Shown in pieces: positions 26,432-34,735 of a stretch of 64,000 nucleotides of DNA. The stretch lies in assembly GCF_024753285.1 (NCBI RefSeq), contig NZ_JANUGW010000001.1, forward strand, positions 124,001-188,000. The letters are read 5' to 3'. A model generated the notes under the pieces. It was not told the origin of the DNA and did no database searches. It saw nothing but the letters and a program-made list of their open reading frames with translations. Position 1 is the first letter of the stretch. Every line of letters begins with the position of its first letter. Source of the DNA: Massilia pinisoli. GTDB lineage: Bacteria; Pseudomonadota; Gammaproteobacteria; Burkholderiales; Burkholderiaceae_D. Both the position numbers and the translations under genes were made by a program.

Positions 26432-28549
26432 ATGGCTGCACAGTTCCCGCACGCGGATGCGAGCGCATGGTGCCGCCCCCTATTCGAGGGCACGCCGCTG
26501 TCGATGCTTGTCTGCGACCCGGCCTCGCAGGAAATCCTCGATGCCAACGAGGGGGCCCTGCAGCACCTCGGGCGCACGCGCGCCGGCCTGCTGGGCAAGC
26601 GCCTGCCCGAGCTGTACGCGCACGACGACGCGCACGACGGCGGCTGGGGCGCCGGCCGGCTGAGTCCCGACGTATGCAGCCTCCATGCGCAGATGCGCCA
26701 CATCGCCGGCGCGGGCGGCACCGTGCGCCACGCGATCCTGCAGTGCTGCGCCATCAACTACGACGGCCGCGACGCCGTGCTCGTCGTCCTCCAGGACGTC
26801 ACGCGCCACGTGGAGGCGGAAGGACAGCTGCGCGACATCCAGAACGAACTGCACCGCGCCCAGGCCCTCGCGATGATCGGCAACTGGATCTGGGACGCGG
26901 CCAGCGACGAGCACGTGACGTCGTCGCCGGAAGGCTACCGCATCATGGGTTTCGGGCCGGACGAGACCCCGGTATCGACGGCCGAGATCTACGCGCGCAT
27001 TCACCCGGACGACCGCGCGTTCGCGGAGCGGGCGCGCGAACGCGCGTTGCACGACCCCGACTACAAGTACGACATCGAATTCCGGCTCGTGCGGCCGGAC
27101 GGCGAGGTGCGCTGGCTGCATTCCGTGGCCGAGGTGCGGCGCGATGAGTCGGGCCGCGTCGTCAAGATGCTGGGCCTCGTGCAGGACGTGACGGAGCGCC
27201 GCCGCGCCGAGGACAACGTGCGCCGCCTCGCGTATTACGACCCGGTGACGGGCCTGCCGAACATGAACCTGTTCGAGCGCGAAGTCGATGACCGCCTGGT
27301 CCAGCTGCGGCGTGGCGGCGGGCGGGGACGCGGCCAGGCGCGCCTCGCCTGCCTGATCGTCGACCTCGTGCGCTTCCGCGACGTCAACTACGCGCTGACG
27401 CATTTATACGGCGACGTGCTGCTGGCGCTCGTCGCGGACCGGCTGGCCGGCGTCGTCGGACAGGCCGGCGTCGTCGCGCGCGGCGACGCCCGCTTCCCGA
27501 TCGTGCTCGACGGTGCCGACGAGGAGGAGGCGCGGCGCTGGGCCCAGAACATCCTGCGCGCACTGGAAGCGCCGTTCGCCGTCGCCGGCATTTCGTACGA
27601 GATCGGCGCGCGCGTCGGCATCGCGCTCGCGCCCTCGCAGGGCCTCGACTACCACACGTTGCTGCGCAAGGCCGACATCGCGCTGTACCAGGCGGCCGGC
27701 ATGGCGCGCAACGTCGCGGTCTACGTCGCGGAAGACGACCCGCACACGCCCGACCGGCTGTCGCTGATCGGCGACTTCCGCGCCGCCATCGAGGCCGGGC
27801 AGATCCAGCTGTTCTGCCAGCCCAAGGTGACGATGGGCGGCGGCGAGATCGTCGGCGTCGAGGCGCTCGTGCGCTGGGTCCATCCGGACAAGGGCTGCAT
27901 CGGCCCCGAGACCTTCATGCCGCTGATCGAATCGACGGACCTGATCCACGTGCTCACGCAGCACATGCTGGCGAGCGCCGTCGCGCAGTGCGAAGCATGG
28001 CGGGCGCAGGGTGTGCGCATGCCCATCGCCGTCAACCTGTCCGCGCGCGACATCGCCGCGCTGTCGCTGTCGGAACACCTGCGCGACCTGCTGGAGCAGC
28101 ACGGTGCGTGCGCGGGCCTGATCGGGCTGGAGATGACGGAGAGCAGCCTGATGCAAAACCCGGCCGAGAGCATCGCGGAGCTGGAACGCCTGTCCGGCAT
28201 GGGCTTCCGGTTGTACATCGACGATTTCGGCACCGGGTATTCGTCGCTGAGCTACTTGAGCCGCCTGCCGGTGGACGTCATCAAGATCGACCACGGCTTC
28301 ACGATGCAGATGATCGACGACCGCCGCGCCGCCGCCATCGTCAAGTCCACCGTGCATCTGGCGCATGACCTCGGCATGGGCGTCGTGGCGGAAGGCGTCA
28401 GCAATGCCCGCATCTGGGACGCGCTGCACGCGCTGGGCTGCGACGAAGCCCAGGGCTTTTACGTCGCTGCGCCGATGCCCGCCGCGGAGCTGCTGGATTG
28501 GGCGCGCGGCTCGCCGTACCGCCTGGCCGCCGAGCACGCGTGCGCGTGA
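26432..28549 (+). CDS. PAS-PAS-(degenerate GGDEF)-EAL c-di-GMP phosphodiesterase
   Basis: A 705-residue protein with two PAS domains (about 15-125 and 140-255, the second of the PAS_3 type, IHPDDRAF ... VRWLHSVAEV), a GGDEF-fold domain and an EAL domain. The GGDEF motif is lost (GDARF at 351-355), so cyclase activity is not expected. The EAL domain keeps its catalytic set: EAL at 477-479, NLSARD, LEMTES, DDFGTGYS, IKIDHGF, AEGVS and AQGFYVAAP. It should hydrolyse c-di-GMP, with the dead GGDEF perhaps binding GTP as a regulator. GGAAAG precedes ATG 26432. Confidence 0.88.
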   Translation: MAAQFPHADASAWCRPLFEGTPLSMLVCDPASQEILDANEGALQHLGRTRAGLLGKRLPELYAHDDAHDGGWGAGRLSPDVCSLHAQMRHIAGAGGTVRHAILQCCAINYDGRDAVLVVLQDVTRHVEAEGQLRDIQNELHRAQALAMIGNWIWDAASDEHVTSSPEGYRIMGFGPDETPVSTAEIYARIHPDDRAFAERARERALHDPDYKYDIEFRLVRPDGEVRWLHSVAEVRRDESGRVVKMLGLVQDVTERRRAEDNVRRLAYYDPVTGLPNMNLFEREVDDRLVQLRRGGGRGRGQARLACLIVDLVRFRDVNYALTHLYGDVLLALVADRLAGVVGQAGVVARGDARFPIVLDGADEEEARRWAQNILRALEAPFAVAGISYEIGARVGIALAPSQGLDYHTLLRKADIALYQAAGMARNVAVYVAEDDPHTPDRLSLIGDFRAAIEAGQIQLFCQPKVTMGGGEIVGVEALVRWVHPDKGCIGPETFMPLIESTDLIHVLTQHMLASAVAQCEAWRAQGVRMPIAVNLSARDIAALSLSEHLRDLLEQHGACAGLIGLEMTESSLMQNPAESIAELERLSGMGFRLYIDDFGTGYSSLSYLSRLPVDVIKIDHGFTMQMIDDRRAAAIVKSTVHLAHDLGMGVVAEGVSNARIWDALHALGCDEAQGFYVAAPMPAAELLDWARGSPYRLAAEHACA

Positions 28550-28651
28550 TGCGGGCCTTGTTCGGGTAGCATGTCCGGGTCGCGGCCGCATGGGCCGGCG
28601 ACGGCAAGGCGTCAGCCGGTGGCGTCGCGTGGGACGAGCGAAGGAGCGGAC

Positions 28652-29251
28652 ATGGCAAAGGTACTGGTGCTGTATTACTCGACGTATGGACACATCGAAC
28701 AGATGGCGCAGGCGCTCGCGGACGGCGCCCGCGCGGCCGGCGCGACGGTCGACGTGAAGCGCGTGCCGGAGACGGTGCCGGAGGAAGTCGCCCGCAACGG
28801 CCATTTCAAGCTGGACCAGCCCGCGCCGATCGCCACCGTCAACGAGCTGCCGGACTACGATGCCATCGTGATCGGCGCGCCCACGCGCTACGGCCGCATG
28901 CCGTCGCAGATGGCCGCCTTCCTCGACCAGACGGGCGGCCTGTGGGCGAAGGGCGCCCTGAACGGCAAGGTGGGCGCCGCGTTCACGTCGTCGGCCACGC
29001 AGCACGGTGGGCAGGAGACGACGCAATTCTCGATCATCACGAACCTGCTGCACCTCGGGATGGTCATCGTGGGCCTGCCGTACAGCTTCGCCGGCCAGAT
29101 GACACTCGACGAGATCACAGGCTGCAGTCCGTACGGCGCCAGCACCATCGCGGGCGGCCAGGGCCAGCGCCAGCCGAGCAGGAACGAACTGGATGGCGCG
29201 CGCCACCAGGGCGAACTGGTCGCGAAGACTGCACAGAAGCTGTTCGGCTGA
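28652..29251 (+). CDS. wrbA: NAD(P)H:quinone oxidoreductase, type IV (WrbA)
   Basis: A 199-residue flavodoxin-like protein matching WrbA in length and motifs: [17 protein letters not shown] (FMN phosphate loop), [24 protein letters not shown] and [13 protein letters not shown] (isoalloxazine contacts), and [11 protein letters not shown] near the end. WrbA is a tetrameric cytosolic enzyme that reduces quinones with NAD(P)H by two electrons. AAGGAG lies five bases before ATG 28652. Monocistronic as far as can be seen. Confidence 0.93.
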   Translation: MAKVLVLYYSTYGHIEQMAQALADGARAAGATVDVKRVPETVPEEVARNGHFKLDQPAPIATVNELPDYDAIVIGAPTRYGRMPSQMAAFLDQTGGLWAKGALNGKVGAAFTSSATQHGGQETTQFSIITNLLHLGMVIVGLPYSFAGQMTLDEITGCSPYGASTIAGGQGQRQPSRNELDGARHQGELVAKTAQKLFG

Positions 29252-29390
29252 CCGTCCTCCACACTTGCATCGAGCCAGCCGTCCCGGCTGCACTGTCGTA
29301 TTTCTGCATCGCCTCGCGCCTCTGCGCGGGGCCGGCATCCCTTCCACAACGGATCTGATGGGCTTCCCTGCGCTCCTGATCACCTTCTGC

Positions 29391-29416
29391 GGGATTTTCT
29401 CACTGTCCTGATGATT
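29391..29416 (+). repeat. 26-bp direct repeat, copy A
   Basis: This copy matches 30006-30031 at 23 of 26 positions, in the same orientation, 615 bases apart. The shared blocks are GGGATTTTCTC and CCTGATGATT. The two copies bracket the decayed UPF0178 gene. Confidence 0.5.
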
Positions 29417-29504
29417 GTCGCAATTGCGACAGTTGCTCCGGCGCCCCCAGCAAGCGCGAACGCGCGACGTTTCTGATCAGGTTGCAAAAACACTCCGACG
29501 ATGT

Positions 29505-29907
29505 TCACCAGCCACGCGCATTGGAAGCGCTCTGGCGTGCGCCCGGAACACGGCTGAGCGCCGGTCCGGCCCAGGCGGGACGGTTGCGGCGGCGCGCCAG
29601 TTCGCGGTCGAGCGCGTGCGCGAACTTCTGGCGGTTGGCCTGGCTGAATGCGGGCGGTCCACCCGTATCGACACCGCTGCCACGCAACTCGTCCATGAAC
29701 GCGCATCGTCAGCTGCTGGGCGATGGTGTCCTTCGCGTACCAGCCGGCGGGCACCTGCAGCGCGCGGATGAAACGCGAACCGGGCACGCGCATGAGCTGG
29801 TTGGCGACCAGCGTGACCTCGACGGGCACCCTTTCGGCGACTCGGAACAGGATGCCCTCGATGACGGCGGGGCAGGCGTCGGCGTCGACCCAAATGTGCA
29901 TAGACAT
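29505..29907 (-). pseudogene. UPF0178 (YaiI/YqxD) family gene with internal deletion and frameshift
   Basis: The first 53 or so codons from 29907 match the start of UPF0178 proteins ([43 protein letters not shown]). The text then jumps to TIAQQLTMR, which belongs far downstream in intact relatives, so roughly 50 codons including the ADIPLA region are missing. Just after TMR (near 29700) the frame shifts, and the normal C-terminus continues in another frame: [33 protein letters not shown], read in two halves from 29696 to 29505. Two independent lesions make a functional product very unlikely. Confidence 0.8.
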
Positions 29908-30005
29908 CGCTCAAGCATACCACTCGAACTGTCGCGCCTCTGCGACACCTCGGCGCTGGGCTACGCATTCAAATAGCTGAATTTTCCGGCACATACATTC
30001 GTTAC

Positions 30006-30031
30006 GGGATTTTCTCGTTGCCCTGATGATT
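30006..30031 (+). repeat. 26-bp direct repeat, copy B
   Basis: Second copy of the repeat at 29391-29416, 23 of 26 identical. It lies in the upstream region of the Ig-like lipoprotein gene, about 130 bases before its ATG. Confidence 0.5.
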
Positions 30032-30161
30032 TGCAGAATTGCCGACGAGAACTGGCTAGCGCAGCATTCACCTTGATTGTTCTAAATAGATTATAGACAT
30101 CCACGTCGCTAACCAAGACGACGTGCTTTCCACACAACAGATCAGACGAGAGGACACACTC

Positions 30162-31385
30162 ATGTCGAGACAAGAGACGAAATTCCAGGTCCGGGCGATT
30201 GCCCTGGCCTGCGCCGCGCTGGTGACGGCCTGCGGCGGTGGAGGAGGTGGCGACAGTTCCAATGGCGGCATCGTGCAGCGTGTATCGTTCAATTACCCGG
30301 GCGGCAGCACGGTGAGCATCCCGCCCACGACCACGACCGTGAAACTGGTCGCGACAGCAGCGGGCGGTGGTCCGATCACCTACACGTCGAATACGCCAAC
30401 CACTTGCACCGTCAGCGGCGATGTGCTTTCCCTGCTGAAGGTCGGCGAATGCTCTGTGACGGCAACCGCGGCGGCAGCCAAAGGCTACGCGGCAGCGTCG
30501 GTCAGCCAGCTGTTTGTCATTCCTAAATTCCCGGTAAAAATCAAGTTCCCGAACCCGGGGCACCTGGTGCTGGACAATAATACGGTAGCGCTGACCGCCA
30601 CCTCCAATGCGCCGGGCCACGCCATTACCTTCGAGAGTACGACGCCGGCAGTGTGCACGGTCAGCGGCAGCACGCTGACGAAACTGGACAATGGTATGTG
30701 CGCGGTCACTGCAACGACTGTGGCCGACGATTTCGCTGCCGCGGGCTTGAAGACCATCAACATCCCGATCGGCACCGCTCTACCGACTGCGCTGACGTTC
30801 CTGAGCGGTTACAAGGACGGCGACACGACGAACGAAGGCGGCGGCATCGGCCACCACGGCAACTGGTGGTGGTGCGACAGCTGCGATAAATCCACCACCT
30901 CGACCGACCTCTCGTTCACCAGCCAAGGGACCGACCCGGCGAAGGAAACGTTCTGGATCCATGCTGCTGGCTTGAAGGCGGGCGCCAGTGACGGCATTGC
31001 CCTCAACCAGGGAGGCGATACGTTGAACGGTCCGCAAATCGATATCCAGGAAAACCTGAAGTTCAACCTCGCGGTGAACCCGGAATGGGTCGCGACGGGC
31101 AACGACGGGATCAAGATCGACCTGGTTCTCGGCCACTTCAACCTGAAAGGCGGCAACGCTTGCAATGTGACGCTGACGACGACGCTGAAGCCGACCGTCG
31201 CGGCGGCCACGGACTATTCCCTCAATCTCAAGGACAACTTCTCGATCAGCGAAGCTTGCGGACTGGCAGGCCTCGACATGTGGAACGAGCTGCAGTCGTA
31301 TCCCGTCTCCATGATCCAGTTCACCCAGGTGGCACCGATGAACGGATCGAAGATGGTCCTGAGCGGACCCATTCTCTTCCAATGA
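30162..31385 (+). CDS. lipoprotein with two Ig-like modules, partner of TonB receptor
   Basis: A 407-residue exported lipoprotein: the lipobox VTAC places the lipidated Cys at residue 24, followed by a Gly/Ser linker. Two related modules follow, each with a Cys pair: PTTCTVSG ... VGECSVTATA (Cys82/Cys97) and PAVCTVSG ... NGMCAVTATT (Cys165/Cys180). From about 205 on is a distinct domain with a WWWCDSC motif (Cys238/Cys241), a D/N/G-rich beta pattern and a C-terminal Cys. I do not recognise this last domain; it may bind a glycan or another surface ligand. It lies 71 bases upstream of a TonB receptor in the same orientation, a place comparable to SusD-like partners. That comparison rests on position alone. 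Confidence 0.75.
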   Translation: MSRQETKFQVRAIALACAALVTACGGGGGGDSSNGGIVQRVSFNYPGGSTVSIPPTTTTVKLVATAAGGGPITYTSNTPTTCTVSGDVLSLLKVGECSVTATAAAAKGYAAASVSQLFVIPKFPVKIKFPNPGHLVLDNNTVALTATSNAPGHAITFESTTPAVCTVSGSTLTKLDNGMCAVTATTVADDFAAAGLKTINIPIGTALPTALTFLSGYKDGDTTNEGGGIGHHGNWWWCDSCDKSTTSTDLSFTSQGTDPAKETFWIHAAGLKAGASDGIALNQGGDTLNGPQIDIQENLKFNLAVNPEWVATGNDGIKIDLVLGHFNLKGGNACNVTLTTTLKPTVAAATDYSLNLKDNFSISEACGLAGLDMWNELQSYPVSMIQFTQVAPMNGSKMVLSGPILFQ

Positions 31386-31456
31386 CGGCGTATGACCGGT
31401 TGCAGCCTCCGCTCGGCGCGGTGGACACACAGATATTTTAATTGAGGGTATCGATA

Positions 31457-34400
31457 ATGAGAAAAACTGAGACGAAGATTGAGAGGAAGCCTCTCAAAAT
31501 GACCGCACTGGCACTGGCAGCGGCGCAGTGCGCCCTGCTGTGCAGTGGGGTTGCGATGGCGCAGACGACCGATACGTCGGCGGACGGCCAGAGTGGCGAA
31601 GCGGCGACGGTGGTCGTGACCGGGCAGCGCCAGGCGCTGCAGACTGCCGCGAAGATCAAGCAGAATGCGGAGGAGATCGTCGACTCCGTGGTGGCGGACG
31701 AAGCCGGCAAGCTGCCGGACAAGTCGATCACGGAAGTGCTGCAGCGGGTGGTCGGCGTCACGATGGACCGCAACCGCTCGCGCGTGGGTGGCGGCATCCT
31801 GGGCAATGCGACCACTGGCTTCAACGTCGAGGGTTCGGGCGTGCAGATTCGTGGCCTTTCCTGGGGTTCGTCGACGCTGAACGGACGCGAAAGCTTCTCC
31901 GCCGGCTGGCCCGGTCGTGAACTGAGCTGGGGCGATGTTCCGCCGGAACTGATGTCGGGCGTGGACGTGTACAAGAACCCGTCGTCCGACCTGATCGAAG
32001 GCGGCATCAGCGGCCAGATCAACCTCCGCACGCGCCTCCCGTTCGACGTGAAAGAACAGTACGGCTCGTTCTCCGCGTCGTCCAACTATACCGTTCTCGG
32101 CAAGAAAACCGCGCCGGCCGTGTCCGGGCTGTACTCCAACCGCTGGAAGACGAGGTTTGGCGAATTCGGCGCCCTGATCGATGTGTCGGCGAACAGAAAC
32201 AGTTACCGCAGTGACTCGCTCAGTCAAAGCCCGTACGTCCCGCGCACCGATATCGAAGAGGGCAAAACGCTGTGGGTACCGTCCGGCGGCACGTACTGGA
32301 ACACTTCCGAAGGCACATCCACGCGCAAGGGTCTCTACGGGGCAGTGCAGTGGCGAAATGACCGCGTCGAAACGGCGCTGACGTACTTCGATTCCAAATT
32401 CACCGAGGTCGGCACCGGTAATGGTACCTTCTCGGGGGGGGACCAGCCGTGGGGCATGCAATACTCGAACGCCAAGTATGACCAGAGAGGCGTTTTCCAG
32501 TCGGGCACCCTGACCTATCCCACAAGCCTCGGGCTGAACCAGTTCCCGGAGGGCGGCATTCTCGCGGGTACGAGCACGAGCTACACCCATGTGGTGGGAC
32601 GCACGCGCGAACTTGCCTGGAACACGAAATTCCGGCTCAACGAGAGCTGGGCGTTCCAGAACGATCTGCAATGGGTGCACGCCAACAACAACAGCGATGG
32701 CGAACTGGTCAACCTTCAAACGTTCGTGCCCAGCATGTACCTGGACCTTTCCGGTTCGAGACCGATCGTCGGATTCGACGACAAGGCCCGCGCATTCCTT
32801 GCCGATTACAAGAACTATACCTGGAACGCCTTCCAGCCGGCCCTGGCAGCAGCCAAGGCCGACCTGTATGCGTGGAAGGGCGACGCCAAATACACGTTCG
32901 ACAACCCTGTCCTGCGCGATGTGCGCTTTGGCGCACGCATAACGTACCGCAAGTCGACCCACGAGAATTCGACCGGCTCCGGATGGCACAGCCTGGCCGA
33001 ACCCTGGGCGGTATCGCAGGCCACCACATACGGAGACAGGACACCCCAGAACGTGGGCTGGCAAAGGTCCAACTTTGCGTACATGAGCGACCCGCACTAT
33101 CAGGTCCCGGGCGGCACCCAAGTCTACACGTTCCCCAACTTCTTCAACGGGGCACTGCAGGCGCCGCCGACGATCGTGGTGCCCACGATGAGCCTGGTGC
33201 GGGGCTATCCGAGCGCGTACGTCAAGTATTTGTTGCCAATGAACAAACAGATGTGTGTCGATGAAGCAGTCTTCAAGGGCAACACGCCAAACTGTGACGC
33301 TGTCGGCGCGGACTGGAGGCCGGAGAGCCTGACCAACGATCCGTCGGCGAAGGATTCGCTCAACCGTGCCGGCGCCACCAGTACGCACGCCGAACGTACC
33401 GAGGCCCTGTATAGCACCGTGCGCTTCGGCTTCGACGACTGGAAGTATCCGGTGGAAGGCTCGTTGGGCGCGCGACTGGTTCGTACGAAGACGATGGCAA
33501 ACGGTTACATGATCTTCGATCCGAAATATGACGACAAGTCCGACCCCAGCCTGCCCCGGTTCGCGTATACCAAGGTGCCCCTGTCCCTGGGCGGCAGCCA
33601 TATCGATCTGATCCCCACCCTCAACCTGAAGGTGAACTGGACCGACAAGCTGCAATCCCGCATGGCGGTGTCCAGGAACATGTACCGTCCGGGCTTCGAC
33701 CAGATGCAGGAGTACATCACCCTGAGCCAGAGCGTGACGACGGACGCGAAGACGAACCTGCCTACCAGGGTCGACTACATAGGTAATAACACCGGCAATG
33801 CAAAACTGCGGCCGCTCAAGTCGAACAATCTCGACTTCACGCTGGAATGGTACCCGCGCGACGGGCAGACGCTGACCTTCGGCACATTCGCCAAGAAGGT
33901 CACGGACATCATCATGACCCAAACCTACACGAGGACCATCAACGACATCGCCGGCAATCCACAGGAATTCACGATCTCGGGGCCAGCGAACGCAGCGCAA
34001 TTGTGGGCGGTTGGCGCCGAAATCGCCGGCATGACTTACCTGGACAAACTGCCTTTCCTGGACAAGGCGCTGCCGGATTGGGCAAAAGGGTTTGGCATCA
34101 GCTCGAACTTCAGCTACATCAAGGGCAGGCAGACGATGTATCACCCGTTCAACGAGCCTTATTGCGCGCGTGGCAGTCTTTCGTTGGCCAGCAATCTGAG
34201 TGGTTGCGACACCAACGGGCTTCCGTTCACGGGGGATATGCCATTGCCGTACTCGTCCCCGCGTGCCTTTAACCTGGCCCTGATGTACGACCGCGGCCCT
34301 CTGTCGATGCGGCTGGCTTACAGCTGGCGTGATCGTTACATGATGGCAACCGGCAACGATGGTGCGACGGGCTGGTGGGCTCCCAGCGCCGATCCGGCCC

Positions 34401-34651
34401 AGATCGCAGCGAACGGCGGCAAGGTGCCCCACGACGTGAGCTTTGGTCTGCCAATCTGGGCGGAGGCCGCCGGCCAATGGGACGCTGGTCTCAACTACAA
34501 GGTCAGCGACCACATGTGGACCAGCTTCAACGTCAGCAACCTGAGCAACGTCGTGTTCCGCCAGACGCAACAACAGAGCATCGGCTTTGTCGGCCGCTCG
34601 TGGAATGCCCCGGGACGCAGCTTCCGCGCTTCGATGGGCTATACGTTCTAA
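31457..34651 (+). CDS. TonB-dependent receptor, Xanthomonas/Caulobacter type
   Basis: A 1064-residue outer-membrane receptor. Signal peptide to about residue 40 (ALLCSGVAMAQ), plug domain from VVVTGQRQALQTAA with IVDSVVADEAGKLPDKS and the VQIRGL motif, then a 22-strand barrel ending in the aromatic MGYTF. Length and plug sequence fit the Xanthomonas/Caulobacter subfamily often linked to carbohydrate uptake. GAGGG precedes ATG 31457. It lies between the Ig-like lipoprotein and a halogenase-like flavoprotein, all on the plus strand, with a strong terminator hairpin before the latter. No sugar hydrolase is adjacent, so the substrate is open. Confidence 0.92.
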   Translation: MRKTETKIERKPLKMTALALAAAQCALLCSGVAMAQTTDTSADGQSGEAATVVVTGQRQALQTAAKIKQNAEEIVDSVVADEAGKLPDKSITEVLQRVVGVTMDRNRSRVGGGILGNATTGFNVEGSGVQIRGLSWGSSTLNGRESFSAGWPGRELSWGDVPPELMSGVDVYKNPSSDLIEGGISGQINLRTRLPFDVKEQYGSFSASSNYTVLGKKTAPAVSGLYSNRWKTRFGEFGALIDVSANRNSYRSDSLSQSPYVPRTDIEEGKTLWVPSGGTYWNTSEGTSTRKGLYGAVQWRNDRVETALTYFDSKFTEVGTGNGTFSGGDQPWGMQYSNAKYDQRGVFQSGTLTYPTSLGLNQFPEGGILAGTSTSYTHVVGRTRELAWNTKFRLNESWAFQNDLQWVHANNNSDGELVNLQTFVPSMYLDLSGSRPIVGFDDKARAFLADYKNYTWNAFQPALAAAKADLYAWKGDAKYTFDNPVLRDVRFGARITYRKSTHENSTGSGWHSLAEPWAVSQATTYGDRTPQNVGWQRSNFAYMSDPHYQVPGGTQVYTFPNFFNGALQAPPTIVVPTMSLVRGYPSAYVKYLLPMNKQMCVDEAVFKGNTPNCDAVGADWRPESLTNDPSAKDSLNRAGATSTHAERTEALYSTVRFGFDDWKYPVEGSLGARLVRTKTMANGYMIFDPKYDDKSDPSLPRFAYTKVPLSLGGSHIDLIPTLNLKVNWTDKLQSRMAVSRNMYRPGFDQMQEYITLSQSVTTDAKTNLPTRVDYIGNNTGNAKLRPLKSNNLDFTLEWYPRDGQTLTFGTFAKKVTDIIMTQTYTRTINDIAGNPQEFTISGPANAAQLWAVGAEIAGMTYLDKLPFLDKALPDWAKGFGISSNFSYIKGRQTMYHPFNEPYCARGSLSLASNLSGCDTNGLPFTGDMPLPYSSPRAFNLALMYDRGPLSMRLAYSWRDRYMMATGNDGATGWWAPSADPAQIAANGGKVPHDVSFGLPIWAEAAGQWDAGLNYKVSDHMWTSFNVSNLSNVVFRQTQQQSIGFVGRSWNAPGRSFRASMGYTF

Positions 34652-34691
34652 GGACGTCGCCGCGCCGGCGCGAGCCGGCGCTGCGCTCGAC

Positions 34692-34715
34692 AAGGCGGCT
34701 TCGGCCGCCTTTTTT
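34692..34715 (+). terminator. rho-independent terminator between TonB receptor and halogenase
   Basis: AAGGCGGC and GCCGCCTT form an 8-bp stem closed by the very stable TTCG tetraloop, followed by four more T. It begins 41 bases after the receptor stop and ends 20 bases before the next start codon, so it probably limits read-through into the halogenase gene. Confidence 0.8.
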
Positions 34716-34735
34716 ACCAAAATAGGGGACAGGAA

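Noticed and set aside
29380..29907. a 175-residue intact protein reading through the UPF0178 gene
   Set aside because: After TMR the sequence turns into unrelated Arg-rich text, while the true C-terminus appears in another frame; it is a frameshifted pseudogene.
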